A DNA stretch of 34,470 bases from DAIRVC01 sp036803025 (lineage in GTDB: Bacteria; Chloroflexota; Anaerolineae; Anaerolineales; E44-bin32), in the NCBI GenBank assembly GCA_036803025.1, contig DAIRVC010000009.1, positions 1 to 34,470 on the forward strand, written 5' to 3'. The number at the start of each line of letters is the position of its first letter. The first letter of the stretch is position 1. Below, in pieces: positions 23,558 to 33,864 of this stretch. A model generated the notes under the pieces. It saw nothing but the letters and a program-made list of their open reading frames with translations, was not told where the DNA came from and made no database searches. The translations under genes were made by a program, and so were the position numbers.

Positions 23558-26500
23558 TGACTCAAGCGGCAGCCACAATGTAAAGGCGCTGCCTTCCCCC
23601 AGGCGGCTGGTGAGCGTGATGTGCCCGCCGTGCCTGACGATCGTCTCGTGGCAGATCGCCAGACCCAGCCCGGTGCCCGGCACGCGCGTCACCCGGCCGG
23701 CCGCGCCGCGGAAGAATCGGGTGAACAGATGCGGCTGCTCGGACTCGGCGATGCCCAGGCCGGTGTCCGCAACGGTGAGGGTCACCCAGTTGGCGCCGTC
23801 TTCGAACTTGCGGGCAGTCGAGATCGTCACGGCACCCCGGCTGGTGTAATGCAGCGCGTTGGTCATCAAATTGGCGACGGCATGCGCCAAGGAGCGCTCA
23901 TCGGCAATCACCGGTGGGAGGTCCGCCGACGGCACGAAGCGCAGTTCGAGGCCCTTCTCGCGGAACAGCCGCTGCCGATCCTGCACCAGCCCATTGGCCA
24001 GCTTGTTCAGATCGAGCGGTGCCAGATCCAGCGGGGAGGATCCCGCCTCGAGCCGTGAGATCGCCAGAAGGTCCTCGATCAACGAGACCAGGCGCCCGGT
24101 CTCACGATTGAGCGTTTCCAGGTAGTCGCCGAAGCGGCCGGGCTTGCCGCCCTTGATCAGGTCCAGGTAGAGCCGGATATTGCTCAGCGGCGTGCGCAGC
24201 TCGTGGGAGACGTCGGACACGAACTGTGACTTCATCCGGTCAGCTTCCTGGGCCTGGGTCAGCGCCTCGGCCAGCTTGGCCGTTCGGTCTGCGACCGTCT
24301 GCTCCAGGTCATCGGCGTGCTGGCGCAGGTGGTCGTACAGCGCCGCGTTCTCAATGGCCACCGAAAGCTGATCGGCCAGCAGGGATAGCATGCGCAGGTC
24401 GTCCTCACCCAGTCGGCCGACTTCGGGCGATTCGACGTTGAGTACACCGAAGACGACCCCACCCTTGCGCAGAGGGACGACGATCTCCGAGCGCGTCGTC
24501 GGCAGCACGTCGACGTAGTCGGGATCGAGCGACACGTCGCGGACCAGGCTGGGCTGGTTGGTGCGGGCGACGCGGCCGACCACGCCTTCGCTCAGCGGGA
24601 TGCGCAGCGGCACCTCGACGCTGTAGCCTGTTCCCGCCCGTCGGTAGAGCACCTCGCCCTCGATCAACATGATTTCGACGACTGGGTAGCCGAGCACGTC
24701 GCTGACCTGGATGACCACCTCTTCCAAGAGCGGTTGGAGCTCCAACCTGCGGTTGACCACCTGGGCAACCTGCTGAAGCAGGGTTTGCTCCGAAAGGCGG
24801 CGCTGGACCAGTTGGTAGCCCTCGGCCTTGGAGAGAGCCAGGCCGAGCTGCTGGCTGATGGCCACCAGGAGATCCAGATGCCGCTGGTCGAAGGCCCCGC
24901 GCGCCCGGTCGAAGATCATCATGACGCCCAACAGCTCGTCGCCGGACAGAATGGGCGCGCCCATGGCGCTACGAATCTGTTCGTCCAGCCCGGTCACGTG
25001 CACCCAGCGCTGGTCCTGGGTGACGTCGGAAGACATAGTGGCCGCGCGAGACTCGGCAATCCACCCGACCAGGCCCTTTCCCACCCGGCCGGCCAGGCGA
25101 GCGTCAATCTCGGGGATGAGGAGCTGCTCTTTGCCCGCCAGGCCGCGCAACCTCAAACGCCCGCTGCCGCGCTCCAATAGGAAGGTCTCACCGAAGTGGG
25201 CCTCGAGGTTGGCCACGGTCAGTTCGGTCGCATGCTGGATGATCTCATCCGGGTCGGTCCGGCTGGCCAAGGCCTGCGCCATGTCGTAGAGAAGCTGGAC
25301 GCGCTGCCGCTCAGAGGCGGTCTCCTCATACAGGCGCGCGTTCTGCAGCGCCACCGCCGCCTGGTCCGCCAGAAGCTCGAGCACGCGCAGCTCGGAGTCG
25401 AGGAAGACGTGCGGGCGCTCGAAGGCGACATTCATCACCCCGACCACCTGCTCTCCGATTCGCAGCGGCAGCCCCACGATCGACCCCTCCCAGGGCTGGT
25501 CCCGATAGAGCGGATCGGTCAGGGCGTCGGCAACCACGATGCGCTTGCCCGACTGCGCCACGGTGTAGGTCAGACCATGCTGCCGCGGCGTGGCATAGGG
25601 GTCCCGGCGAGCACCACCCGCCCATAAGGCCGCACCGAAGGTCAGCTGTTCGCCGTCGTAGAAGAACACGTACGCATCGTCCGCAGCGACAAGCTGGATG
25701 GCGTGCTCCAGGATGGCCTCCATGACCGTGCGCAGGTCCAGCCGCGAGGTCAGGCGAAGGTTGGCCTGGCGCAGTGCCTCCAGCTGGTTGCTGTGCTCGC
25801 GTTCGACCTCGAATGCCAGCGAACGGGCGAGCGCCAGGGCCAGTTGCCCGCCGACCTGCTCACACAAGGCGATCTCCTCGGAGGAGAACCTGTGCACGGA
25901 TTTGTAGCCGACGAGCATGCCTCCCAGGCGCTGGGCGTTGCCGCGCAGCGGCAGGACCAGCGCCGACCGCAGGTCCAGACCGTCTATGGCGGCGGACTGG
26001 CCCGCCGTCCCGCCCTCGTCGTCCAGGACCAGGGTTTCGTTCCCGATCAACAGATCTTCGATCGGGCGGAGCGCACCGGCATCCGGCAACTGCTCGTCCG
26101 AGGACAACCAGCGCGGCCCCAGTGCCGCGGCCGCGTCCGGCATCCCTTCCGGCGCCAGGTGGACCAGACACACATCCGCGGCGACCAGGCCGGCGATCCG
26201 ACGCGCCATTCCCGCGAGCAGGAATCGCAGATCGGTCGCCTCCAGCGCTGAGCGGGTGATCTCGCTCAGGAGAGTCATCTGAAAGAGCCGGCGGCGGGAA
26301 TCGTTCAGCAGGCGCGCGTTCTCCAGCGCCACCGCTGCCTGGTTGGCCAGGAGCTGCAGAAGGTCGGCCTCGTTGCGCTGGAACGGGGGTCCATCGAGCC
26401 CGCGCCAGACGTGCAGCACGCCCGTGACGCGTCCCTGAACCGTCATGGGAACGCTCAACAGGGATCTCAGCCTGTCGGGCGCAGCACCGTCATACAGCGT

Positions 26501-27364
26501 GACGCGCCCCGGCCAGGTCGCGTAGTCCTCCAGAATCAGCGGACGGCCGCTTTGGGCAACCGTCCCGGCCGCACCTTCTCCGAAACGCAGCACTGCCCCG
26601 CAGTAGTCCGGCTCACTCGGGTAGCTCACCACGCAGCGGACCTCGTCGCCGTCAGGCTGCACCAGGTACATCCCGGCCGAATGGCCGCCTAGAAGAACCG
26701 CCGCACGCTCAACCAGCCGCTGCAGATACGCGCCCGGCTCTCCCTGTGAGACCATCGCCTCGGTCAAATCGCGGACGATCTCCAGTTCGCGCAATCGCCG
26801 CGAGTTCTCGAGATCCGTCTGCAGGCGGGCCAGCGCGTGCGCCAGGTCGTCGGCGATCGCCTGCAGGCCGGCCAGATCGGCCGGACGGACGGAGGTCCGG
26901 GAAGTGACGTATACGCCCAGCGCCCCGACGGCGACATCCCCGCGCACGATGGCTGTCCAGGCCGACGTCCGGCAGCCGAGGCTCAGGCCCGCCTCGCGCC
27001 ACGGGTCACCAGTGCCGGCCTGCGGCAGATTCTCGGCCAGTGCCGGCAGGCGGCTGTGCGGCCCCAGGTCGAACGCATTCAGCCGGGCCTCGGCCTCATC
27101 CCAGTGTCGGACTTGCGCCCTGCCGCTGCGGCCGTCCCGGCGTACGTCGACCGCCGGCAGCACCCGCCCATCCCGCGCATCGATGAGACCAAACCATGCC
27201 AGGCGGCACTCGGGGATCCGCACGATCAGTCGGCCGGCCTCGGCCAGCAGCATACCGGGGTCTGCCGTCTCGGCGATCAGGCGGCTGAGCGCGGAATGCA
27301 GGGCCGGCGCCGATAGGCGGCCTGGCTCCAGGTTATCGGCGCTATGCGTCCGCTCTGAGGCCAT
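23549..27364 (-). CDS. soluble sensor histidine kinase with about six GAF domains
   Basis: A 1271-residue kinase without transmembrane segments. Six GAF-like domains in a row occupy about 20-195, 200-355, 360-520, 525-685, 690-860 and 862-1020. Each is introduced by a helix, and most end in a pattern like LADQAAVALENARL. A short coiled coil, HisKA with H1054 in SHELRTPLSN and HATPase (VADTGLGI, GTGLGLAI) follow. The second GAF (LRFGEGAAGTVAQSGRPLILEDY) is closely like a GAF of the kinase at 1401-4238, so the two are relatives. GAF domains bind small ligands or chromophores; no obvious phytochrome Cys pattern is seen. No response regulator is adjacent. It is divergent from aconitase. The ATG at 27364 lacks a good ribosome binding site. 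Confidence 0.93.
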   Translation of the reverse strand: MASERTHSADNLEPGRLSAPALHSALSRLIAETADPGMLLAEAGRLIVRIPECRLAWFGLIDARDGRVLPAVDVRRDGRSGRAQVRHWDEAEARLNAFDLGPHSRLPALAENLPQAGTGDPWREAGLSLGCRTSAWTAIVRGDVAVGALGVYVTSRTSVRPADLAGLQAIADDLAHALARLQTDLENSRRLRELEIVRDLTEAMVSQGEPGAYLQRLVERAAVLLGGHSAGMYLVQPDGDEVRCVVSYPSEPDYCGAVLRFGEGAAGTVAQSGRPLILEDYATWPGRVTLYDGAAPDRLRSLLSVPMTVQGRVTGVLHVWRGLDGPPFQRNEADLLQLLANQAAVALENARLLNDSRRRLFQMTLLSEITRSALEATDLRFLLAGMARRIAGLVAADVCLVHLAPEGMPDAAAALGPRWLSSDEQLPDAGALRPIEDLLIGNETLVLDDEGGTAGQSAAIDGLDLRSALVLPLRGNAQRLGGMLVGYKSVHRFSSEEIALCEQVGGQLALALARSLAFEVEREHSNQLEALRQANLRLTSRLDLRTVMEAILEHAIQLVAADDAYVFFYDGEQLTFGAALWAGGARRDPYATPRQHGLTYTVAQSGKRIVVADALTDPLYRDQPWEGSIVGLPLRIGEQVVGVMNVAFERPHVFLDSELRVLELLADQAAVALQNARLYEETASERQRVQLLYDMAQALASRTDPDEIIQHATELTVANLEAHFGETFLLERGSGRLRLRGLAGKEQLLIPEIDARLAGRVGKGLVGWIAESRAATMSSDVTQDQRWVHVTGLDEQIRSAMGAPILSGDELLGVMMIFDRARGAFDQRHLDLLVAISQQLGLALSKAEGYQLVQRRLSEQTLLQQVAQVVNRRLELQPLLEEVVIQVSDVLGYPVVEIMLIEGEVLYRRAGTGYSVEVPLRIPLSEGVVGRVARTNQPSLVRDVSLDPDYVDVLPTTRSEIVVPLRKGGVVFGVLNVESPEVGRLGEDDLRMLSLLADQLSVAIENAALYDHLRQHADDLEQTVADRTAKLAEALTQAQEADRMKSQFVSDVSHELRTPLSNIRLYLDLIKGGKPGRFGDYLETLNRETGRLVSLIEDLLAISRLEAGSSPLDLAPLDLNKLANGLVQDRQRLFREKGLELRFVPSADLPPVIADERSLAHAVANLMTNALHYTSRGAVTISTARKFEDGANWVTLTVADTGLGIAESEQPHLFTRFFRGAAGRVTRVPGTGLGLAICHETIVRHGGHITLTSRLGEGSAFTLWLPLESRA

Positions 27365-27391
27365 GGCGAGAAGGGAGCCCCCAAGGTGCTG

Positions 27392-27420
27392 TCGATCCGG
27401 GGTGGTCGGGATCGATTATA
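27392..27420 (-). promoter_or_regulatory. kinase -10 element with overlapping inverted repeat
   Basis: Minus-strand TATAAT at 27420-27415. The inverted repeat TCGATCC (27392-27398) / GGATCGA (27409-27415), spacer 10, overlaps the -10 and the expected start near 27408. It could be an operator or a hairpin of the aconitase-side strand. No good -35 is seen. Confidence 0.4.
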
Positions 27421-27472
27421 CTCACAGCCAAATCCCGCGGTACGCTGGGTAACCCGTCGTTCGGAGTCCGTC

Positions 27473-30187
<2,715 letters not shown>

Positions 30188-30197
30188 AGACCGACCC

Positions 30198-30225
30198 TTG
30201 ACTCCCGACCTGCCTCAGGTAGAAT
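30198..30225 (+). promoter_or_regulatory. strong promoter of the small RNA upstream of metG
   Basis: TTGACT (30198-30203), 16-base spacer, TAGAAT (30220-30225). This is the best-matching promoter in the window. It starts 10 bases after the aconitase stop and predicts a transcript start near 30232. Confidence 0.8.
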
Positions 30226-30231
30226 GGCGCT

Positions 30232-30381
30232 CGAGGTACAAGATGAACCCGCTCTGGTGCTTGATGGTCATGCGCAGGCTGCCGCAGCCGATGGGTCGAG
30301 GCCCGTCGGCATGGGCCGCGTGCGCGTAAGCTCGGCCCCGGCAGCCTGTCCCCCGCCAGCCTCGTGCTGGCGGTTTCGTTT
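30232..30381 (+). ncRNA. candidate small structured RNA with three-way junction
   Basis: About 150 bases bounded by its own promoter and a terminator. The core folds as a three-way junction. P1: 30275-30284 pairs perfectly with 30339-30348 (10 bp) plus a G-U at 30274/30349. P2: 30287-30295 with 30302-30310 (9 bp, one G-U, loop TCGAGG). P3: 30313-30318 with 30333-30338 (6 bp), then an internal loop and a 2-bp GC helix capped by the GNRA loop GTAA (30326-30329). P3 abuts P1 directly, allowing stacking. I recognise no known family: it is not T-box, SAM, 6S, SRP or tmRNA by their conserved sequences. A 28-codon ORF (30243-30329) with four Met codons overlaps it. Confidence 0.6.
30353..30381 (+). 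terminator. Rho-independent terminator of the small RNA
   Basis: Perfect 8-bp stem CCGCCAGC (30353-30360) / GCTGGCGG (30366-30373), loop CTCGT, followed by TTTCGTTT. Confidence 0.85.
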
Positions 30382-30394
30382 CCCGAGTCGAGCG

Positions 30395-30403
30395 TGCTAG
30401 AAT
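30395..30403 (+). promoter_or_regulatory. extended -10 promoter of metG
   Basis: TGC-TAGAAT with the -10 at 30398-30403; a weak -35 (TTCGTT, 30375-30380, spacer 17) lies in the T tract of the preceding terminator. It gives metG a start near 30410, independent of the small RNA. Confidence 0.6.
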
Positions 30404-30407
30404 CGAA

Positions 30408-30442
30408 GCGGGAACCCGGCCCGCCGACGGCCGGGTTCCCGC
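30408..30442 (+). other. 14-bp hairpin at the 5' end of the metG mRNA
   Basis: 30408-30421 pairs perfectly with 30429-30442 (14 bp, GC-rich) around a 7-base loop. It lies at the predicted transcript start and is followed by an A-rich single-stranded stretch with AGAGG before ATG 30460. There is no U tract, so it is not a terminator. It may stabilise the message or take part in control. Confidence 0.6.
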
Positions 30443-30459
30443 CCAAACAGAGGTCCGAA

Positions 30460-32235
30460 ATGGCTGATCACATCCATGTCTCCGTCGCCTGGCCGTACGC
30501 CAACGGCGATCTACATGTGGGGCATCTGGCCGGGGCACTGCTGCCCGCAGACGTGTTCGCGCGCTACCACCGCCTGCGCGGCAACCACGTCCTGACTGTA
30601 TCGGGTTCCGACTCGCACGGTACCCCGATCACGGTCGAGGCCGACAAGCGCGGCGTGTCCCCGCGCCAGCTGTTCGAAGAGTATCACGTCCGCCATCTGC
30701 GCACGCTGCAGTCGATCGGCATCACCTTCGACCTGTACACACACACCGACACCGAGAACCACCACCGCCTGGCGCAGGAGTTCTTCCAGCGGCTGTACGA
30801 CGGCGGGTACCTGCAACGGCAGACACAGCGGCAGCTGTTCTCCGAGAAGGAAGGGCGATTCTTACCCGACCGCTATGTGGAGGGGACCTGCCCGGTGTGC
30901 GGTTTCAACGGGGCGCGCGGCGATCAGTGCGACAACTGCGGCAGCCTGCTGGACGCGGTCGACCTGATCGACCCGCGCAGCAAGACCGACGGCAGTACCC
31001 CGGTCTGGCGCGAGACCGAGCACTTCTTCTTCGACCTGCCGGCGTTCAGCGACCGGCTCTTGGCCTATCTGGATGAGCATGCCGGTCACTGGAGACCGAA
31101 CGTCGTCAACTTTGCCCGCAACTACATCCAGGAAGGCCTGCGGGCACGCCCGGTCACCCGGGACATCGACTGGGGCGTCCCGGTCCCCCTGCCCGGCTGG
31201 GAATCCAAGCGCCTGTACGTCTGGTTCGAGGCGGTGATGGGCTACCTGACCGCTTCGGTCGAATGGGCGCAGGTCACGGGACAACCGGAAGCATGGAAGC
31301 GCTGGTGGTACGAGCCCTCGGCCCGCATCTACAACTTCCTGGGGAAGGACAACATCCCCTTCCACACGGTCATCTGGCAGGCCGAGCTGCTCGGCGTCGG
31401 CTTCATCGGCCAGGATGAGGGCCTCCGCCTCAATCTGCCCTACGACGTGCCGGCCAATGAGTTCATGAACGTCGAGGGCGCCAAGTTCAGCAAGAGCCGC
31501 AACTGGGCCGTCTGGCTGCCCGACATCCTGACGCGCTTCGATCCAGACGCCATCCGCTTTTACGTCCTGTCGGCGCTGCCTGAGACCCGCGACACGGAGT
31601 TCGCCTGGGCCGACTTCGTGCGCCGCAACAACGACGAGCTGGTCGCCACCTGGGGCAACCTGGCCAATCGGGTGCTCTCGTTCGCCTACCGGCACTGGGA
31701 CGGGATCGTCCCCGACCCCGGTGAACTGCGCCCGGCAGATCAGGAGCTGCTGACAACCATCGAGGGCGGCTTTCCGGTCGTTGCCGAGCACCTCGAAGCC
31801 GTCCACCTGCGGGCGGCCCTGGGCGAGGCGCTCAGCCTGGCGGCAACGGTCAACAAATACCTGGACACCCAGGCGCCCTGGTCGCAGATCAAGACCGACC
31901 GGGCCGCCGCCTCCCAAACGGTCTACACCGCCTTGCGTGCGATCGACTCGCTCAAGATCCTGTTCGCGCCCTTCGTGCCGTTCAGCGCCGAAAAACTGCA
32001 CCGCTGCTTCGGCTATGACGCGCCGCTCTTCGGCGAACTGCAGATCGTCGAGCTGAACGAGAGCGGGCGTTCACACCAGGCCCTGCGCTACGACCCGGCC
32101 GGGGCAAGCGGCACATGGGAGCCGAGCCGTCTGGAGGCCGGACGCAGACTGCGCCAGCCTGAGCCGCTCTACAAGAAGCTGGACGACTCGATCATCGAGG
32201 CCGAACGGGCCCGCCTGGGCCAGCCCATCGCCTGA
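30460..32235 (+). CDS. metG: methionyl-tRNA synthetase
   Basis: Charges tRNA-Met. ATG 30460 follows AGAGG and gives 591 residues; an in-frame ATG at 30364 lies in the upstream terminator and is excluded by the promoter at 30395. Class I motifs are HVGH (in GDLHVGHLAGA) and KFSKS (the KMSKS loop). The zinc knuckle is of the two-pair type: CPVCG, then CDNCG. WPYANGDLHVGH and GKDNIPFHTVIW are typical MetG1 sequences. The chain ends after the anticodon-binding helices and lacks the C-terminal dimerisation/tRNA-binding extension found in E. coli MetRS, which is normal for many bacteria. Upstream sit a separate RNA gene and a strong 5' hairpin. Confidence 0.97.
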   Translation: MADHIHVSVAWPYANGDLHVGHLAGALLPADVFARYHRLRGNHVLTVSGSDSHGTPITVEADKRGVSPRQLFEEYHVRHLRTLQSIGITFDLYTHTDTENHHRLAQEFFQRLYDGGYLQRQTQRQLFSEKEGRFLPDRYVEGTCPVCGFNGARGDQCDNCGSLLDAVDLIDPRSKTDGSTPVWRETEHFFFDLPAFSDRLLAYLDEHAGHWRPNVVNFARNYIQEGLRARPVTRDIDWGVPVPLPGWESKRLYVWFEAVMGYLTASVEWAQVTGQPEAWKRWWYEPSARIYNFLGKDNIPFHTVIWQAELLGVGFIGQDEGLRLNLPYDVPANEFMNVEGAKFSKSRNWAVWLPDILTRFDPDAIRFYVLSALPETRDTEFAWADFVRRNNDELVATWGNLANRVLSFAYRHWDGIVPDPGELRPADQELLTTIEGGFPVVAEHLEAVHLRAALGEALSLAATVNKYLDTQAPWSQIKTDRAAASQTVYTALRAIDSLKILFAPFVPFSAEKLHRCFGYDAPLFGELQIVELNESGRSHQALRYDPAGASGTWEPSRLEAGRRLRQPEPLYKKLDDSIIEAERARLGQPIA

Positions 32236-32290
32236 GCCGGCCCCGGCGCGCTACAATGTATTGGCCCGCCTCGGCGCCGGGGCCGGGCTC
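32234..32290 (+). repeat. long inverted repeat after metG, bracketing a -10-like element
   Basis: 32237-32249 pairs perfectly with 32274-32286 (13 bp). Allowing one bulged G (32287), the stem reaches 16 bp (32234-32249 with 32274-32290), starting within the metG stop codon. The 24-base loop contains TACAAT (32252-32257). No T tract follows. Confidence 0.6.
32252..32257 (+). promoter_or_regulatory. possible -10 of the adenosine-specific kinase gene
   Basis: TACAAT about 50 bases before ATG 32309, without a recognisable -35. It lies in the loop of the inverted repeat at 32234-32290. Confidence 0.35.
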
Positions 32291-32308
32291 GCGGTTGTGG
32301 AGGCATGC

Positions 32309-32794
32309 ATGGACCTCTTGACGATCCGCATCGTCAAACCGGACGACGTCAACTTCATCTTGGGCCAGTCGCACTTCATCAAGACGGTCGAGGATGTACA
32401 TGAGGCCCTGGCCGGAGCCATCCCCGGCATACAGTTCGGTCTGGCCTTCTGCGAAGCCTCAGGCCCGGCACTCATCCGCTGGAGCGGCACCTCCCCGGAG
32501 ATGATCGAGCTGGCCAAGGACAACGCAGCTCGGCTGGCAGCCGGGCATTCCTTTATCGTGTTCCTGAAGGACTGTTTCCCCGTGAACGTCCTCAACGCGG
32601 TCAAGGCCGTGCCCGAGGTCTGCCGCATCTTCTGCGCCACGGCCAACCCGGTCGAGGTGATCGTGGCCGAGACCGAGCAAGGCCGCGGCATCCTGGGCGT
32701 GGTCGACGGGGTCAAGAGCCTGGGTGTGGAAGGGGAGAAGGAGATCGCCGAACGAAAGGCGATGCTTCGCCGGTTCGGCTACAAGCTGGGGTAG
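32309..32794 (+). CDS. adenosine-specific kinase family protein (PF04008 type)
   Basis: A 161-residue protein of the family named adenosine-specific kinase after an archaeal member. Family blocks are VNFILGQSHFIKTVEDVHEAL, GIQFGLAFCEASGPALIRWSG, GHSFIVFLKDCFPVNVLNAVK and VEVIVAETEQGRGILGVVDG. The length is normal. ATG 32309 has TGGAGG 5 bases upstream, which decides against the in-frame ATG at 32261. It contains four Cys, none in a known motif. Biochemical evidence for the whole family is thin, so the actual substrate in this organism is open. It stands alone between metG and the lipoprotein gene. Confidence 0.88.
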   Translation: MDLLTIRIVKPDDVNFILGQSHFIKTVEDVHEALAGAIPGIQFGLAFCEASGPALIRWSGTSPEMIELAKDNAARLAAGHSFIVFLKDCFPVNVLNAVKAVPEVCRIFCATANPVEVIVAETEQGRGILGVVDGVKSLGVEGEKEIAERKAMLRRFGYKLG

Positions 32795-32875
32795 TGCGCC
32801 CCCCGCGTTCGCGCCCGCAGCCACGGCAACCTCGGGCCGCTGCCACCCGTGGCGGCGCCCGTCTGGAGGTCCGAC

Positions 32876-33850
32876 ATGAAGCGTTGTCTGTTGTCGGCAC
32901 TCGTCTTGGCCCTGCTCGCTCTGGCATGTTCGTTTCCCTCGAGTGTACGCGAAGCACAGGCTCCTGAGAATGCCCGGTCTTCCGATACGCAGCCATCTCA
33001 GGGAGGGCCGGCGGGCCTGGATCCCGGTACGGTCGGCGAATTGAACGGCCTGACCCTGGTCTATGTTCCGGAAGGCTGCTTCGACATGGGCAGCAGCGAG
33101 GAAGAGATCGCGCAGGCGATGCAGGCCTGCGTGTCGATCTACGAAGGCGCGCCGTTTCCGTGCGACACGAGCCAGTACGAGCGGGAGGGCCCGCAGCATG
33201 AAGTCTGCCTGGAGCCATTCTGGATCGGCCAGACCGAGGTGACCAACCGCCAGTACGCGGCCTGTGTCGAAGCAGGGGCATGTGATCCGCCGGTCGAGCG
33301 GACTTACTACGATGATCCGGCTTTCAGCGACCACCCTGTGACCAATGTTCCGTGGTTATCGGCGGCGGCCTACGCGGCCTGGGCCGGGGGGCGGCTTCCG
33401 ACGGAAGCAGAGTGGGAGTACGCCGCCCGGGGTCGCCAGGCGCGAGTGTATCCCTGGGGCGACACATTCGAGAAAGGCGATCTCAACTACTGCGACGTCA
33501 ATTGTGATGTCTACTTCTGGGCCGACACCAGCTTCGATGACGGGTACGCGCTCACCGCTCCTGACGGAACCTACGTTGCAGGCTCTTCCTGGGTAGGCGC
33601 CCTCGACATGAGCGGCAACGTCTGGGAGTGGGTCAGCTCGCTGTTCAAAGAGTATCCGTACGATGCCAACGACGGCCGCGAAGACCCCGGCGCCGCCGGG
33701 GAGCGCGTGCTGCGGGGCGGCGCCTTTGACCTGAGCTACATCGACCTGCGCTCGGCAATGCGCTACACCCTGCCGGCCGGAGGCACGTGTCGCGGCTACG
33801 GGTTCCGGATCGCAGCCGATCGCGAAGCAGTGACCGTCCGCGAGGACTAG
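32876..33850 (+). CDS. FGE-sulfatase-domain lipoprotein lacking the FGE active-site cysteines
   Basis: A 324-residue exported protein. ATG 32876 (TGGAGG upstream) gives a lipoprotein signal with lipobox LALAC (Cys near residue 18-19), then a Ser/Pro/Gln-rich linker, then a formylglycine-generating-enzyme-like C-type-lectin-fold domain from about residue 50. Signs are FDMGSSEEE, FWIGQTEVTNRQYAACVEAG, DHPVTNVPWLSAAAYAAWAGGRLPTEAEWEYAARG, MSGNVWEWVSS and RVLRGGAF. True FGE has two cysteines after RGGS (L-C-x-x-x-Y-C). Here that part reads DLSYIDLRS, so it cannot do that chemistry the same way. A binding or structural role on the outer face of the membrane is more likely. Cys pairs elsewhere may form disulfides. 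Confidence 0.88.
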   Translation: MKRCLLSALVLALLALACSFPSSVREAQAPENARSSDTQPSQGGPAGLDPGTVGELNGLTLVYVPEGCFDMGSSEEEIAQAMQACVSIYEGAPFPCDTSQYEREGPQHEVCLEPFWIGQTEVTNRQYAACVEAGACDPPVERTYYDDPAFSDHPVTNVPWLSAAAYAAWAGGRLPTEAEWEYAARGRQARVYPWGDTFEKGDLNYCDVNCDVYFWADTSFDDGYALTAPDGTYVAGSSWVGALDMSGNVWEWVSSLFKEYPYDANDGREDPGAAGERVLRGGAFDLSYIDLRSAMRYTLPAGGTCRGYGFRIAADREAVTVRED

Positions 33851-33864
33851 ACGAGGGACAACCA

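Noticed and set aside
30290..30310. tRNA T-arm-like hairpin
   Set aside because: The loop has six bases and lacks TTCRA; no acceptor stem or anticodon arm surrounds it.
30232..30381. T-box or SAM riboswitch upstream of metG
   Set aside because: No T-box sequence (AGGGUGG-type) and no SAM core sequence is present, and metG has a separate promoter after the terminator.
32820..32853. Hairpin GCCACGG/CCGTGGC between the adenosine-kinase-family gene and the lipoprotein gene
   Set aside because: Only 7 bp with a 20-base loop and no T tract; expected by chance at this GC content.
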